Positions 21,600 through 31,755 of a stretch of DNA of 64,000 nucleotides are shown piece after piece (position 1 is the first letter of the stretch; each line of letters starts with the position of its first letter). Both the position numbers and the translations under genes were made by a program. This DNA is from Panorpa germanica (Eukaryota; Arthropoda; Insecta; Mecoptera; Panorpidae), in NCBI GenBank assembly GCA_963678705.1, contig OY783216.1, forward strand, positions 14,958,596 through 15,022,595, written 5' to 3'. The notes beneath the pieces were generated by a model. That model was not told the origin of the DNA, searched no databases, and was given only the letters and a program-made list of their open reading frames with translations.

Positions 21600-22760
21600 A
21601 ATTTCCAAATGCTATTTTTTTTCTAATCCATTCAATTTCTGTTTTATTTTTATTTAGTTCATTAGTAAAATATGTACCATCTAAGAGATATTTTTTATTA
21701 ACAAACTTTGTGATAGAAAATAATATAGAAGTGTAATTTAAGTTAAAATATTTTATTTAGTATGTATTTAATTTTAAGTTTAATTTTTTAAAAGAATCAA
21801 TTTGTTTTGTATTTATTAGAACAATTATAATTTATATGTAAATTTTTATATAATTTTACAAATAAAAGCAATGGCAAGAAGGCTGAATAAGCCAAAGCCT
21901 AAATAAATAAAAAAAAAAAAAAAATAAGAGATATTTTGGTGCAAAGCCACTAACTGTATGTTTAGTATTATTTTGTTCTCTCGTTTTACTTTTTATACAT
22001 ATCTTACAACTTTCACAATGTCTTTTAATATTTACTGTTACATTTTTTGCTGTATATAATGCACTTATTTTGTTTTGTATCTCTCTTACACTTAAATGAC
22101 ACATAGTTTCCTGTACATTTTTAATAAGTTCCTTACTGAAATCTTCTGATAAAATAATTAGGTAAATTTTGAACGGGTTCTAAAATTGCTGCATTTTTAG
22201 GTATATATTTACGATAGAAAATTTAGAAAATATTAGGATATTATCTATATAGCTTTCTGCAAATTCAAGCTTATACAATCTCAAAAAGTTACTTGGAATC
22301 ATTTGAAAAATAGCTGGTGATGTCTTCAAACCAAAAGGTAAACATGTCTATTGATAATGCTTTTTGTGCGATACAATGGCAATTTTCTTGAGCAGAAAGC
22401 TGAATTGATGTCCTGTGTTGTAAAATATGTTGAGTTGTCATTAACACTAGACCGTTATTCAGTGGAAATGGTTGAGATTGAGGTACCACTATTGTATTTA
22501 TATCTTTAAAATCTATACCTAATCTTGATTTTCTGTTGTCTTCTATTTTAATAGCCAAAGTTACCGGCGCCGCAAACGGACTATAACATTTTTGTATAAG
22601 ATTTTTGTCAAATAATTTTGCTATTTGTTCTTTTATTTCTTTTTTTCTTTAACTGAACATCTATAAGGTCTTTCATTACAATTTTTGTCCACAAGTAGAT
22701 CAATACGCGCTTCGTATTTTCTGATCGTGCCAATGTTTAGATATAAATTAGATTATTATA
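21600..22760 (-). pseudogene. internally deleted gypsy pol fragment
   Basis: On the minus strand, from 22760 downward: RT approach (RKYEARIDLLVD, NERPYRC), NLIQKCYSPFAAPVTLA, SRLGIDFKDIN and PFGLKTSPA-like debris near 22330. There is then a jump to the integrase zinc domain (HCESCKICIKSKTR, near 22050) and on to GFAPKYLLDGTYF and EWIRKKIAFGN at the C-terminal end. RT motif B onwards, RNase H and the integrase core are missing. The reading GFAPKYLL-DGTYF continues across a LINE tail insertion at 21695-21924. Confidence 0.8.
21695..21924 (+). mobile_element. 5'-truncated LINE tail with 13-bp target duplication
   Basis: The last 230 bp of a LINE with a poly(A) tail. Its 3' end (GGCAAGAAGGCTGAATAAGCC, then AAAGCC) is the same as the 3' end of the I-like LINE at 40810-40868. 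It is flanked by the identical 13-mer TAAGAGATATTTT at 21682-21694 and 21925-21937. Removing it restores the reading of the host gypsy fragment. Confidence 0.85.
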
Positions 22761-22850
22761 TTATTATTATATTAAATTAATTGTTCGCCTTAACTTCAAC
22801 CTAAAACTAAACTTAAACTATTCTAGACCTTTTTATTTCAAAAAGTACTT

Positions 22851-25395
22851 TCTTCTTCTTCTTCTCTTGACTCTCTTTCTTCATTTTCCATAGTCTTCCT
22901 TTATTTTCACCGTTTCCTCACCTCTTGTATTCTTTGTCTCTTCTCGGCAAACCGTTTCCTGCGTCTCCTTCCATATTTCTTGTATCATTGCCTGTCATCT
23001 ATCACCTCTTGCCTTTCTTGTCTCCTCTCGACATACCCTCTATTATCTTTTCATTATCCTTCCTGCCTTCTCTCTTCATTTTTATTTTTTCACTTATGTC
23101 TATTACAGGCATAGACGCTCTATCTTAAATATTTCCTCTTGACTCTCTTACTTTACTCTTTCTTCTTGACTCTCTACCTTTACTATGTTATTATTGTCTC
23201 TATCTCCACCATCTACCTCTTGTCCTTATCTGCTTTCTTAAATTCTTTTATTTCTTCGGACTGAAGTTTAACTCTGTCCTCGCTACTTCTTTCTTTCTCT
23301 TGCTTCCCTTCACTGCCTCTTTTAGTACTTCCTCTCTCTTCCTGTTCCTTGTGCAACCCAGCCACCAGCTTATTAATTGTCCTGTTTTTCATTTCCTTTT
23401 TACTATTTCCGCCATCCACCTCTTTCCTTCACTGCCTCCCTTTAATAGCTTGCCAATATTCCTTTCGCTTACTACTTTTTCCTTACACTCAAACTAAATG
23501 TGCTTCAGTGTTTCGTCCTCCGTTCCGCACACTCTACACTTTCTTTCCTCACTACTTCTCCAGTATCTATTTATTTTTTCCTCATTTCCCAATCTAAACC
23601 TTGCTGTCCTTCTTTTGTGTTTTACATCTTTTTCTAGAATGTACTGAGGTACATTATTTTCCTATAACCTTTTATATCTTGTATTGTAGTTGCTATTTTC
23701 GATTTTTCCCATTCTCTCCTGTTGTTGTATTGCCTTATCCCTTCTCCTTAGCTCCTTTTCCACACTTGCGCCTCATTCTCTTCTTCTTTCTGCCTCCTCG
23801 ATCGCCATTCCATTCCTTTTAAAATATTCTTTTCTCTTTTTTATACCTCCTCCCCCCCTATTCTTTATACATTCCTCTCTTCTTTTTTCTTTAAAATTTT
23901 GCTTTCAGCCCTGCTCAATTTCTCCTCATATTTTATTGCTCTTTCACCTGTTTAAATTCGTATCTTATCTCTTTTTAGCTTCTCCATGATCATGTATCCT
24001 GGCGTGCACCTGTATAGCCCTATTAACCTTTTAATATATCTCTTTTGTATTCTTTCCAGCTTCTCTTGCTCCTTCCTACCCTTAAATCTCTGTTCCATAC
24101 ATCATCATACTGGTTATCAATCTGGCGAACATCCATAGTCTCTTTTGTATGTCCCCCAAAATACCTTTTCCCCTTAACCCCTTACTTACTTTTATCTCTT
24201 CTTCTAACCTTTCTCTCACTATTCCTGCATATATCCTATACCCTGTATTCAATAGGGTAATTCCCCTATAGTTCTTGGCTTCATGTCTATTCTTCTTTTT
24301 ATATATCAAAGTTATTATCCCTTCTCTCTAGCTGTCTGACAGGTCTCCTCCTTTCCATGTCTTATTCAACGCTGTCCGTAATTCTTTCTCTAATATTTAT
24401 TTCCCAACTTTCCACGCTTCGTTCTTCAGTCCATCTCTACCTGGTGCTTTCTTTTCCTTGAGTTTTTGAATTTGTGTTTTTAGTTCATTTAGTTCTATTT
24501 AGTTTACTTTCTCCTTCTCTTTTTCTCCCTTCTTTGTACTCTAGTTTCTTTTTTTTCTTCCAAGTACTTCCATAAAGTGTTTCGCCCACTCTTCCATTTT
24601 TATTTCTTTACTTGGCTCTTTCCTTTGCCTTTTCTCGCTTTTTATGTAATCCCATGCCTGCCTCTCCGTTGTTAGCTCTCTTATTTCTTTTTCTATCTTT
24701 ATTTTGAACTCATTCTTTTTATCTTTTATCTTATTGTTATATTTTCTTTGTTTCCTCTTGAAGTCTTCTTTACTTGACTCTCCTTTCTTCCATCTCTTTA
24801 GTTTTCTTTTTAATTTTTTTTTCCTTTCTTTACATTCTTTATTCAACCATTTGTATTCTCCAGTTCTCTCAGATATTCTCCACCTTATACCTTAAATTGC
24901 TTCTTTCATCCTCTCCTTAATTTCCTCAATCTCCTCCCTTGCTCCTTTTTCCTTGTATCTCAATTCCAATTCCTCCACAATCTTCTTCCTTCCTTTCTCC
25001 GTCCAATCGCTGCTTTCTTTCTATTCATCTCCCTTTCTTTCTCCTTTCCTCGCCTCCAAATCCACCACCAGAGGTAGGTGATCCGAGTTTACTCTTTTTC
25101 CACTTTCATTCTTGCTACCTTCTGTCCTCCTCTCAACGTTGTCACCACGTAGTTAATTACTGTATCCCCTCTGCCTCCCACATAGGTATATTCTCATCGT
25201 TCATCTCCTTCCTTGTTCCCATTTAGGACTATCCATTCTTGTTTTTGTAGCATTTTCATTAGTTCTTTTCCCTCGGCGTTTTTTGTTTTGTCTTTTGTTA
25301 TTCTTTTCTTTTCACTATTTCCCCATTTTTTGTCTACCTCTCCCAACTCTTCAATCGAGTTGAAATCCCCTTGAATTAATAGATTTTCCTGTTTC
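22851..25395 (-). mobile_element. decayed minus-strand LINE (EN and RT)
   Basis: Read from 25395 leftward: the endonuclease motif QGDFNSIEEL, then YTYVGGRGDTVINYV (the EN region before the terminal SDH block), a very Lys/Glu-rich linker (24541-24846, KEIRELTTERQAWDYIK), then RT sequence AKNYRGITLLNTGYRIYA near 24280 and SKGLRGKGILGD. The left end has a CTT-type simple repeat (22851-22866), like the tail of some LINEs. Stops are frequent. The strong pyrimidine bias of the plus strand here is simply the complement of Lys/Glu/Arg-rich codons. Clade unresolved. Confidence 0.75.
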
Positions 25396-25424
25396 TGGCA
25401 GACAGAATCTTCCGTTGTAAGTGT

Positions 25425-26205
25425 GGCAATGAATGCTCAGATTTTAAGAACATCTGTGCAGGAGTACCTCAAGGTGTTCTTGCTCTACACAAGAGATATA
25501 CCACAAAATTAGGAAACAACAATAGCCAACTTTGTATATCATAATGCTATCTTAGTCATTGGCAATATTAATAATAAATTTACAATAAAAATTAAAAAAT
25601 CAGTGGACAAGGGTCAATGTCAATGACAGAAGTCAATGAGTCTACATCAGACGTAAATATTACATACCAAAAGAATACTAAAAATCGGCCCATACTTTTT
25701 AACGCAAACACAACTCTTCATGCGAATGAAGAATATTATCTAGGAATGACACTAGATGCTAAGTTAAGATAGAAAACGCACGAGAAAAAGAAAAAGAAAG
25801 AACTGAACATAAAATACAGGAATATGTATTGGCAAATTGGACGACGCTCTGAACTAAACATTGAAAACAAGCTGCTTATATATAAACAAGTGCTAAAACC
25901 AGTGCGGACTCATCGAGTGCAACTCTGGGGTTGCTCCAAAAAGTCGAACATTAAAGAAATACAAATGTTCCAAAATAAAGTTCTGCGAGGAAAAGTTATT
26001 GCATCGTAGTATATCCGCAATGATGGCATACATAGAGATTAGAAGACTAACACAGTCGGAGAAGAAATCAAATCTATAGCAGTAAAGCACGAATTGAGAC
26101 TTTGTAACCACGAAAACATTAACGTGACGCAAATGTTATTTAATAGTAATGATGTTTGAAGACTTCGCAGGACTGAGCTCTCAGACCTAGTAATCTAATC
26201 ATGTA
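25425..26205 (+). pseudogene. Jockey-type RT C-terminal fragment
   Basis: Frames in series give AGVPQGVLAL, a stop-broken thumb, YLGMTLDAKLR (near 25740), then an open piece with RRSELNIENKLLIYKQVLKP and VQLWGCSKKSNIKEIQ (25824-26009). The order matches the minus-strand Jockey LINE at 59747-62884 (IENKILLYKAILKP, QLWGTASKSNIS). It is an old, degenerate copy. Confidence 0.75.
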
Positions 26206-26276
26206 GATTTGGTCATTGGAGTAATCTCTACCACACCGTGTGATTATAGAAATGTAAGCCGCTATAGATAAGTATA

Positions 26277-26301
26277 GTCAAAGTTACGATAGATCGGCGA
26301 T
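26277..26301 (+). repeat. left terminal inverted repeat
   Basis: 25 bp matching the right end with one A/G difference at position 10; preceded by TA. Confidence 0.85.
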
Positions 26302-26859
26302 GACATATGCCTACGAAATGCCTAGACTAAGATTTGATAAACGTATTTCGCTTATTATACAGCAAAATATATTTTATAGCAGCGTCATCTATGAAAGCTA
26401 TTGTGAAATAATTTAAAAAAAACTATATGTACGAATATGTTTAGAAATTATTTATATTGAAATTAACTATTTTTTACTAAATTAACTTATTAAAGATTTA
26501 GTTATCATGCACTTCTTATTTATTAATTAATATTTATACATATTGAAATATTTGTAATGCATTTTTTTTTTTATTATTTTTGTAAATAACAAATAACTAA
26601 GTAAAAGTTAATTCTTTATTTGTGTTTTTTTCATATAATTGTTTATAATATAATATGCACATATAATAATGATGGCACAATACCTTAAAGCAATTATGCT
26701 TAACGTAAAACTGCTGTGTCTTCGTATTTAGTCCCTTGGTAGATTGTTATCAAAATTAAATTGATTATGCACTTATAATAATAAAACTTAGGAAGCAGAG
26801 GTGTAGTTCACATGTGTGAGGTGGCTATCTGTATCAGAAAAAAATCTTCGGTCGTTCTT

Positions 26860-27615
26860 CTTTATAATATCACAGCATTGCAACATCTTGTTTTCCACAG
26901 TCTTGATGAAATTTGTACAATATTCTGAGGTAAAACATTTTTATTTTTTAGTTTATCTGTGTCAATGTTGTTGTTATAAAATTCTTTGTGGTTGGCCTGT
27001 ACTAAGTCAATAGCATTGAAGTTGCAGTGATAAAGTGAAAGACGCATACTTTGTGACCATGTTTCTTTGTGATGCGGTGAATTACATATACATTTTATAA
27101 ACGGTTCTCTTTAGTAAGAAACAAAAGTTCAATTTTTAGCATTTCTGGTGGTGTTAAGATATTATTTTTTTAAAGATAAATCGTTTTTTTCCATGTTGTG
27201 TTAGGTAGAGGTTTTAATATCATTGAGAATGTATGTTGCGTTATCCATGATCAATAAAAATGGCACTTGTAAATTAAAAATAAAATGTTCTGAAAGCCAT
27301 TTCTTGGACAATTCTGCATTTATATAATGGTAATCCAATATCTGACATTTTGTTGAAAATATTAGTGACGCATTCTCCACTGAAATTAGTTTGCAAATAA
27401 TTAATATTTCAGAATATTTTTTAAGTGCATACATCTAAATATATTCTCACTTTGAAAATTCTTTTCATAAATTATTTGTTAATTACGGCATCTTTAACAA
27501 ATTTATCTTCATCTTTCGACTGAGCTTTGACACGATTACGTGTTTTTCGTGGTGAAATGAATACTCCAAAAGCAGCATCAACTACACGCTTTTTGACACT
27601 CATACTGATTTTTCT
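26860..27615 (-). pseudogene. transposase remnant (Tc1/mariner superfamily)
   Basis: From 27615 leftward: SVKKRVVDAAFGVFISPRKT and RNRVKA in the N-terminal part. Then comes PFLLIMDNATY (27201-27434 frame), which holds the second catalytic Asp block (usually hhhDNA.YH). After frameshifts, YHCNFNAIDLVQANHKEF matches the usual PYHC.hNPIELhWAQhK block carrying the third acidic residue. The first Asp block was not found. There are several stops, so it is inactive. Confidence 0.7.
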
Positions 27616-28129
27616 CCAATACTAAAAGCTTCTGTTATCCTTTACACGCATAGGAAATGTTTGTACTGTAGGACTCCAATTATCCAGACTAATTGGGATT
27701 CAAACCAATCCGGAATTGTAATTCTATTGCGGCTTTAAGTAATATTTAAATAATAATCCAATATTTATGTTGAACTGTACTTATATTATAAATGTCAACG
27801 GCAATAATATTGGTCCATCATTTTCAAAATATCGCAATGCTTTACTTTTCAAAGATCTAAACATTTCCACATTTTATATACTTGAAATATTATAATATTT
27901 GATAATAAATTTGACAGTTCGTTCTATTACAATAAATAAATTTGACAAATTTAAATTTGTTTATAAAATAAACACATACGTTTATACATCAGTCTATACT
28001 TAACATAGCAGACAACTGGTGTTTTTTTATCTTTTTTTTTCCCTTATATATATAATAGCAATAGGAGTGAGACAATTCTTTTTTAATGTATCGTAGTTTT
28101 ATGCAGCTAAAGTTTTAAAAGTATGACTT

Positions 28130-28154
28130 ATCGCCGATCTATCGCAACTTTGAC
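28130..28154 (-). repeat. right terminal inverted repeat
   Basis: Mirror of 26277-26301; followed by TATATA, so a TA duplication is present. Confidence 0.85.
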
Positions 28155-29223
28155 TATATATCTATACTTAGTTGTAATATTATAGAAAATAAAAAAAATC
28201 CTACTTCATAGGACATTTTCGTTCTTCTATTTTAAATTTTATAATAACTTAACATTATGCACAGTGAGTTATGTCGACTTTAAATATCAACTGTGTTGGT
28301 CGTTGGCACACACTACAATGAAAGTTACTATATATATGCAGTTGTAATATCTCTAAATGTGTGTAATTTTAATTTCTTTACACACATACAATTCAATAGT
28401 AGGATCTATATCGTAGAAAATTTGGTTTTTCCTAATTTTATTTAGTTTTTCTTTATTCTGTTTCGGCTGTTGTTGGTGTGAAAGCTAAATTAAGAGTAAT
28501 TTGAACTGGCAATAGAACGTTTAAACCTCGTGAATATAAATAGCAAGAAACAAATAAGGAATTAATATTTCATAACAATAAATAAAGAAATTATCAAAAT
28601 ATATATAATATTCCAGTTAAAACTAAAAAATATAAAAATATAAAATAGTATTAAAGTTTTATTATAATACGATGATGAATAATTATTTTAATGTAGATTA
28701 ATGTAATTTGTACTAAAATAATAATAGAGAAATAACAAATTATGTTTCTTTTTCACTTTATTAATTTATTCTAAAAAAAAAGTGTAATTCACTATCAATC
28801 TGTTCTATGGCTTCTGCCATCTTAGTTTTTATAGTAAGGAAGCTTAGTTAAGGAAGAGTAAGGACAGCGGAAGTAAGGAGAGAAAGCAGAGAAAAGAAAG
28901 TTAACGATAGATAGTCTGTATATGTTAATTGATTTACATACGGAAAAGAGATATAATTGTAGGCAGATGGTAATGCCAAAAAGGTATATATGATACCAAT
29001 GATGACATGTTTAGTTCACAATATGAAATTACGATCAGAATAGTTTTCCTCCTATTTGGACATATGTCACAATGTGTTTTAATATTAAAGTATGGTTCAA
29101 AAACGTAACCAAAAAATTTAATTCAACATTAATCATCAGTGCATGGTGAATGTCAACTTTTGTGGTGTAAGTAATAAATTAGGATAATTAATAAAGCTTA
29201 CGAATATACACCAAATACATACA

Positions 29224-29224
<1 letters not shown>
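28155..29224. other. AT-rich non-coding DNA
   Basis: No coding signal. The segment 28303-28360 (GCACACACTACAATG ... GCAGTTGTAATATCT) repeats 21117-21190, so it is part of a dispersed repeat. It is probably intron or 3' flank of the serine protease gene. Confidence 0.45.
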
Positions 29225-29266
<42 letters not shown>

Positions 29267-29300
29267 TATTCTATATATATATATATAATATCTATAAAAT
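29225..29300. repeat. (TA)n microsatellite
   Basis: Almost pure alternating TA with a few C/T interruptions. Confidence 0.9.
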
Positions 29301-29431
29301 GTGGTTAAATGGAAAAAGTCTAATTGTTTATTGAAGCAATATAATTTTTTTTTAAATTTTTTATTATGTATTTTCAAAATTAATACGATCAGATAATAAT
29401 ACTGTAACAAACAATTTTTTGTGTAATTTAC

Positions 29432-29576
29432 CTGCACAAAATGGTCTTCTATTCATAGGGTATTCTTTTAGATTCCTAATTTTCTTTAAACATTCTTCAA
29501 TTCGCAGAATTGGTGCAGTAGCTAGCGTCGGTTCTACAGTTGGCATATTGTTTTCATTATTTCCCCAACCAATTAT
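29432..29576 (-). CDS. serine protease (S1) exon carrying GWG and FCAG
   Basis: A 145-bp minus-strand exon. The acceptor AAATTTACAG ends at 29577 and the donor CAG|GTAAAT begins at 29431. It reads IIGWGNNEN ... APILRIEECLKKI ... RRPFCAG: GWG follows the central strand of trypsin-like domains, and the Cys/FCAG pair belongs to the loop before the catalytic Ser exon. It starts in phase 0 and ends in phase 1, splitting the Gly codon after FCA as is common in S1 genes. The next exon, with GDSGG, was not found to the left, so the gene is incomplete in the window. Confidence 0.75.
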
Positions 29577-29667
29577 CTGTAAATTTTTTAAGTGTTTATT
29601 TTAATTACCTAAATATCAAATCACTGCTTTATTAATATATAAAACTGTATTTTATATATATATATAT

Positions 29668-30230
29668 TGTTACAATTTTTCTAGGCGTGACGGAGACGGC
29701 TTGTGTGCATGTAGCTAGACTTCTATATATGTGCCGTATTACGCCTGCGACTGGGGTTCTTTCTAAGCACCGAGCGGAGTAATTATTTTTACTATTTAGT
29801 CGCGTTGTAACTAATAAATTATTAAATAGCCACAATTAAACTAATAAGAAGGATTAACACTTTTACAGACTTTATTTATTCATACAAAACAATTACAACT
29901 ATTGCCAACTATTAACAATAACTCTTTATTATTTCACTTAATTATTCATTGCTGACTGACTTATTCTTGCGGACTAACTTACTATCGCAAACTCACTTAC
30001 TATCTCGGTCTGACTTTTGCTTGCGGACTGACTCGCGAGGCGATTCTCTGGTTCTTTTATATCAGCGGCTTACGCAGTAGAATACGCCTAGTTTTGACAC
30101 TGACACTGACTTTCCAAAATATTTCTATAATTATTAAAATACGCCGATTTTACCTTCTGACTATTTCTATGACGTTCCACTCAATACGCGTAGTATTTCG
30201 TTCTAGGAAGATCACATGTAAACAATAACA
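29668..30230. repeat. possible solo LTR (TGTTACAA...CAATAACA)
   Basis: The segment begins TGTTACAA after a TA tract and ends CAATAACA, with inverted TG/CA ends. It is more GC-rich than its surroundings and has repeated TACGC motifs. No matching 5-base target duplication was seen, so this is tentative. Confidence 0.3.
29951..30040. repeat. 18-bp tandem repeat, five units
   Basis: Exact 18-base spacing: units begin at 29951, 29969, 29987, 30005 and 30023, with consensus close to GCGGACTNACTTACTATC. Units diverge by several bases each. Confidence 0.85.
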
Positions 30231-30424
30231 CAAGTGCATGGTATGCAGTTGTTTATGTTTATCTCTTGAAACACGCGTATTAAGTTATGCGGCGACGAGT
30301 AAACAGATTCGTTATTAAAATGTTTTGATATTTAAACAGGGATGCGCAACCTTTTCTGCTAATTCCAGTTATTATTTTATAACTATAATTCTTGTATGCT
30401 CAGACGCCCACAAATTCGTAGCAA

Positions 30425-31755
30425 TATATTAACCTGCGGAGTTCCACAGGGATCGGTATAAGGGCATCTACTATGGAACATTCTGTACAACGAGGTACTA
30501 AAAATAAAACTATCAGAAGGCGCTTCTGTTATTGGATTCGCGGACGACGCAGCACTTATTATTGATGCTAAATTTAAAGAAACACTAAAGGCTCATGCTA
30601 ATACGGCGCTGAACCGGATTGAACAGATGCTAGAGAGAAAGCAATTACAGCACGCTCCGGAAAGAACAGAGATAATCGTACTTTATGTTGGAAGAAAACT
30701 GACGGAAATACCCTTGGAGGTAGGCACAATGAAAATTAAATCCAAAGAACACTTAAAGTACCTGGGGCTCTATATTGGAAGGAATGCAGACATAAAGCAA
30801 CATGTTATACAAGCGGCTAAGAAATCCGAGGAAAAACTTATGACGTTAAGTAGACTAATGCCAAATCTGAAGGGACCGAAGGCAAGTGAAAGAAGAGTGT
30901 TAGCGTTGGTGGTTCACTCAATAATGCTGTATGCTGCACCGATATGGGAGGAAGCTGTAAAACTCAAAAAAAATAGAAATATGTTAATGAGTGTGCAACG
31001 TAGAACGGCAATACGAGTGAGTAGTACTTATCGCACAATCTCGGCAAAAGCTGTCCAGGTGATAAGCGGAATAGTATTTTTTCACTACTTTTGGATGAGT
31101 GGAAAAAGGTCTATCTGGAAAAAAAAAGAAAAACACTAGGAAGAAAGAAAAGAAATTTAAAAAAAAGGCAATGCGAATGGGAGAAAGATACCGGTAAAGC
31201 GGTGTGGACTAAAAGGCTAATACGAAAGATCAGTACTTGGAAAAATCGAAAATACGGGGAAATTGATTATTTTATAACACAATTTTTCTGAGGACATAGG
31301 TGCTTTGGGAGTTACTTAAAGAGATTCAAAAAGAGAGAGTCCGACAAATGTTGGTACTGTAAACATGTCGATACACCAGAACATACGTTGTTCTATTGTG
31401 GCCGATGAGCGATGGATAGAGACGAAGTACAGACGATAACGGTAACCACACTGATCTAGATATTATTGTTAATATTATGGTATAAAAGGAAAAATATTGG
31501 AGTGCGGTTCGAGTCTTCGTCATAAAAATTCTAAAAACAAAAGAAGTGAACGTCAACACAGCATCATAACCGGAACCCGAGTATCAAGATCCAGTCTGAA
31601 GGAATGCTATTGCTGTACCAGATTGTGGTCTAGATGAAGAGAGGGAGAGCTTCAGTTGGTAGGCGCTCTTCCAGCGAGGGTGTATCCATCACGTCCCGAC
31701 GGGTTGTCAGGTGACAATCTTATAGAAGATTTCTCCTCCTCACCACAAAAAAAAA
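30425..31755 (+). mobile_element. R1-like LINE, 5'-truncated copy (i)
   Basis: It begins inside RT at CGVPQGSV, followed by GFADDAALI (second Asp retained, T to A after it). A long open frame at 30627-31139 gives RT thumb sequence (KLTEIPLEVGTMKIK, YLGLYIGRNAD), then a Lys-rich region and the C-terminal zinc motif CWYCKHVDTPEHTLFYC (31350-31400). The 3' UTR ends in a short poly(A) at about 31745-31755. It is about 90% similar by eye to copies (ii)/(iii) and is the only one with the 3' end preserved. TAA replaces a Leu codon in the VLG motif. Confidence 0.85.

Larger units (their letters stand above)
26277..28154 (-). mobile_element. Tc1/mariner-superfamily DNA transposon, 1.88 kb
   Basis: The ends are a 25-bp inverted repeat: GTCAAAGTTACGATAGATCG... 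at 26277 and its reverse complement ending at 28154, with one mismatch. Both ends abut TA (26275-26276 and 28155-28156), the target of this superfamily. A degenerate transposase lies inside on the minus strand. The size is typical. Confidence 0.8.

Noticed and set aside
23300..24260. Long hydrophobic plus-strand ORFs (Phe/Leu/Ser-rich, for example 23690-23989)
   Set aside because: They are antisense shadows of the Lys/Glu-rich LINE on the minus strand, not membrane proteins.
27695..27730. B-box-like GGTTTGAATCCC suggesting a tRNA or tRNA-derived SINE on the minus strand
   Set aside because: No A box, no acceptor stem and no cloverleaf around it; it also lies inside the DNA transposon.
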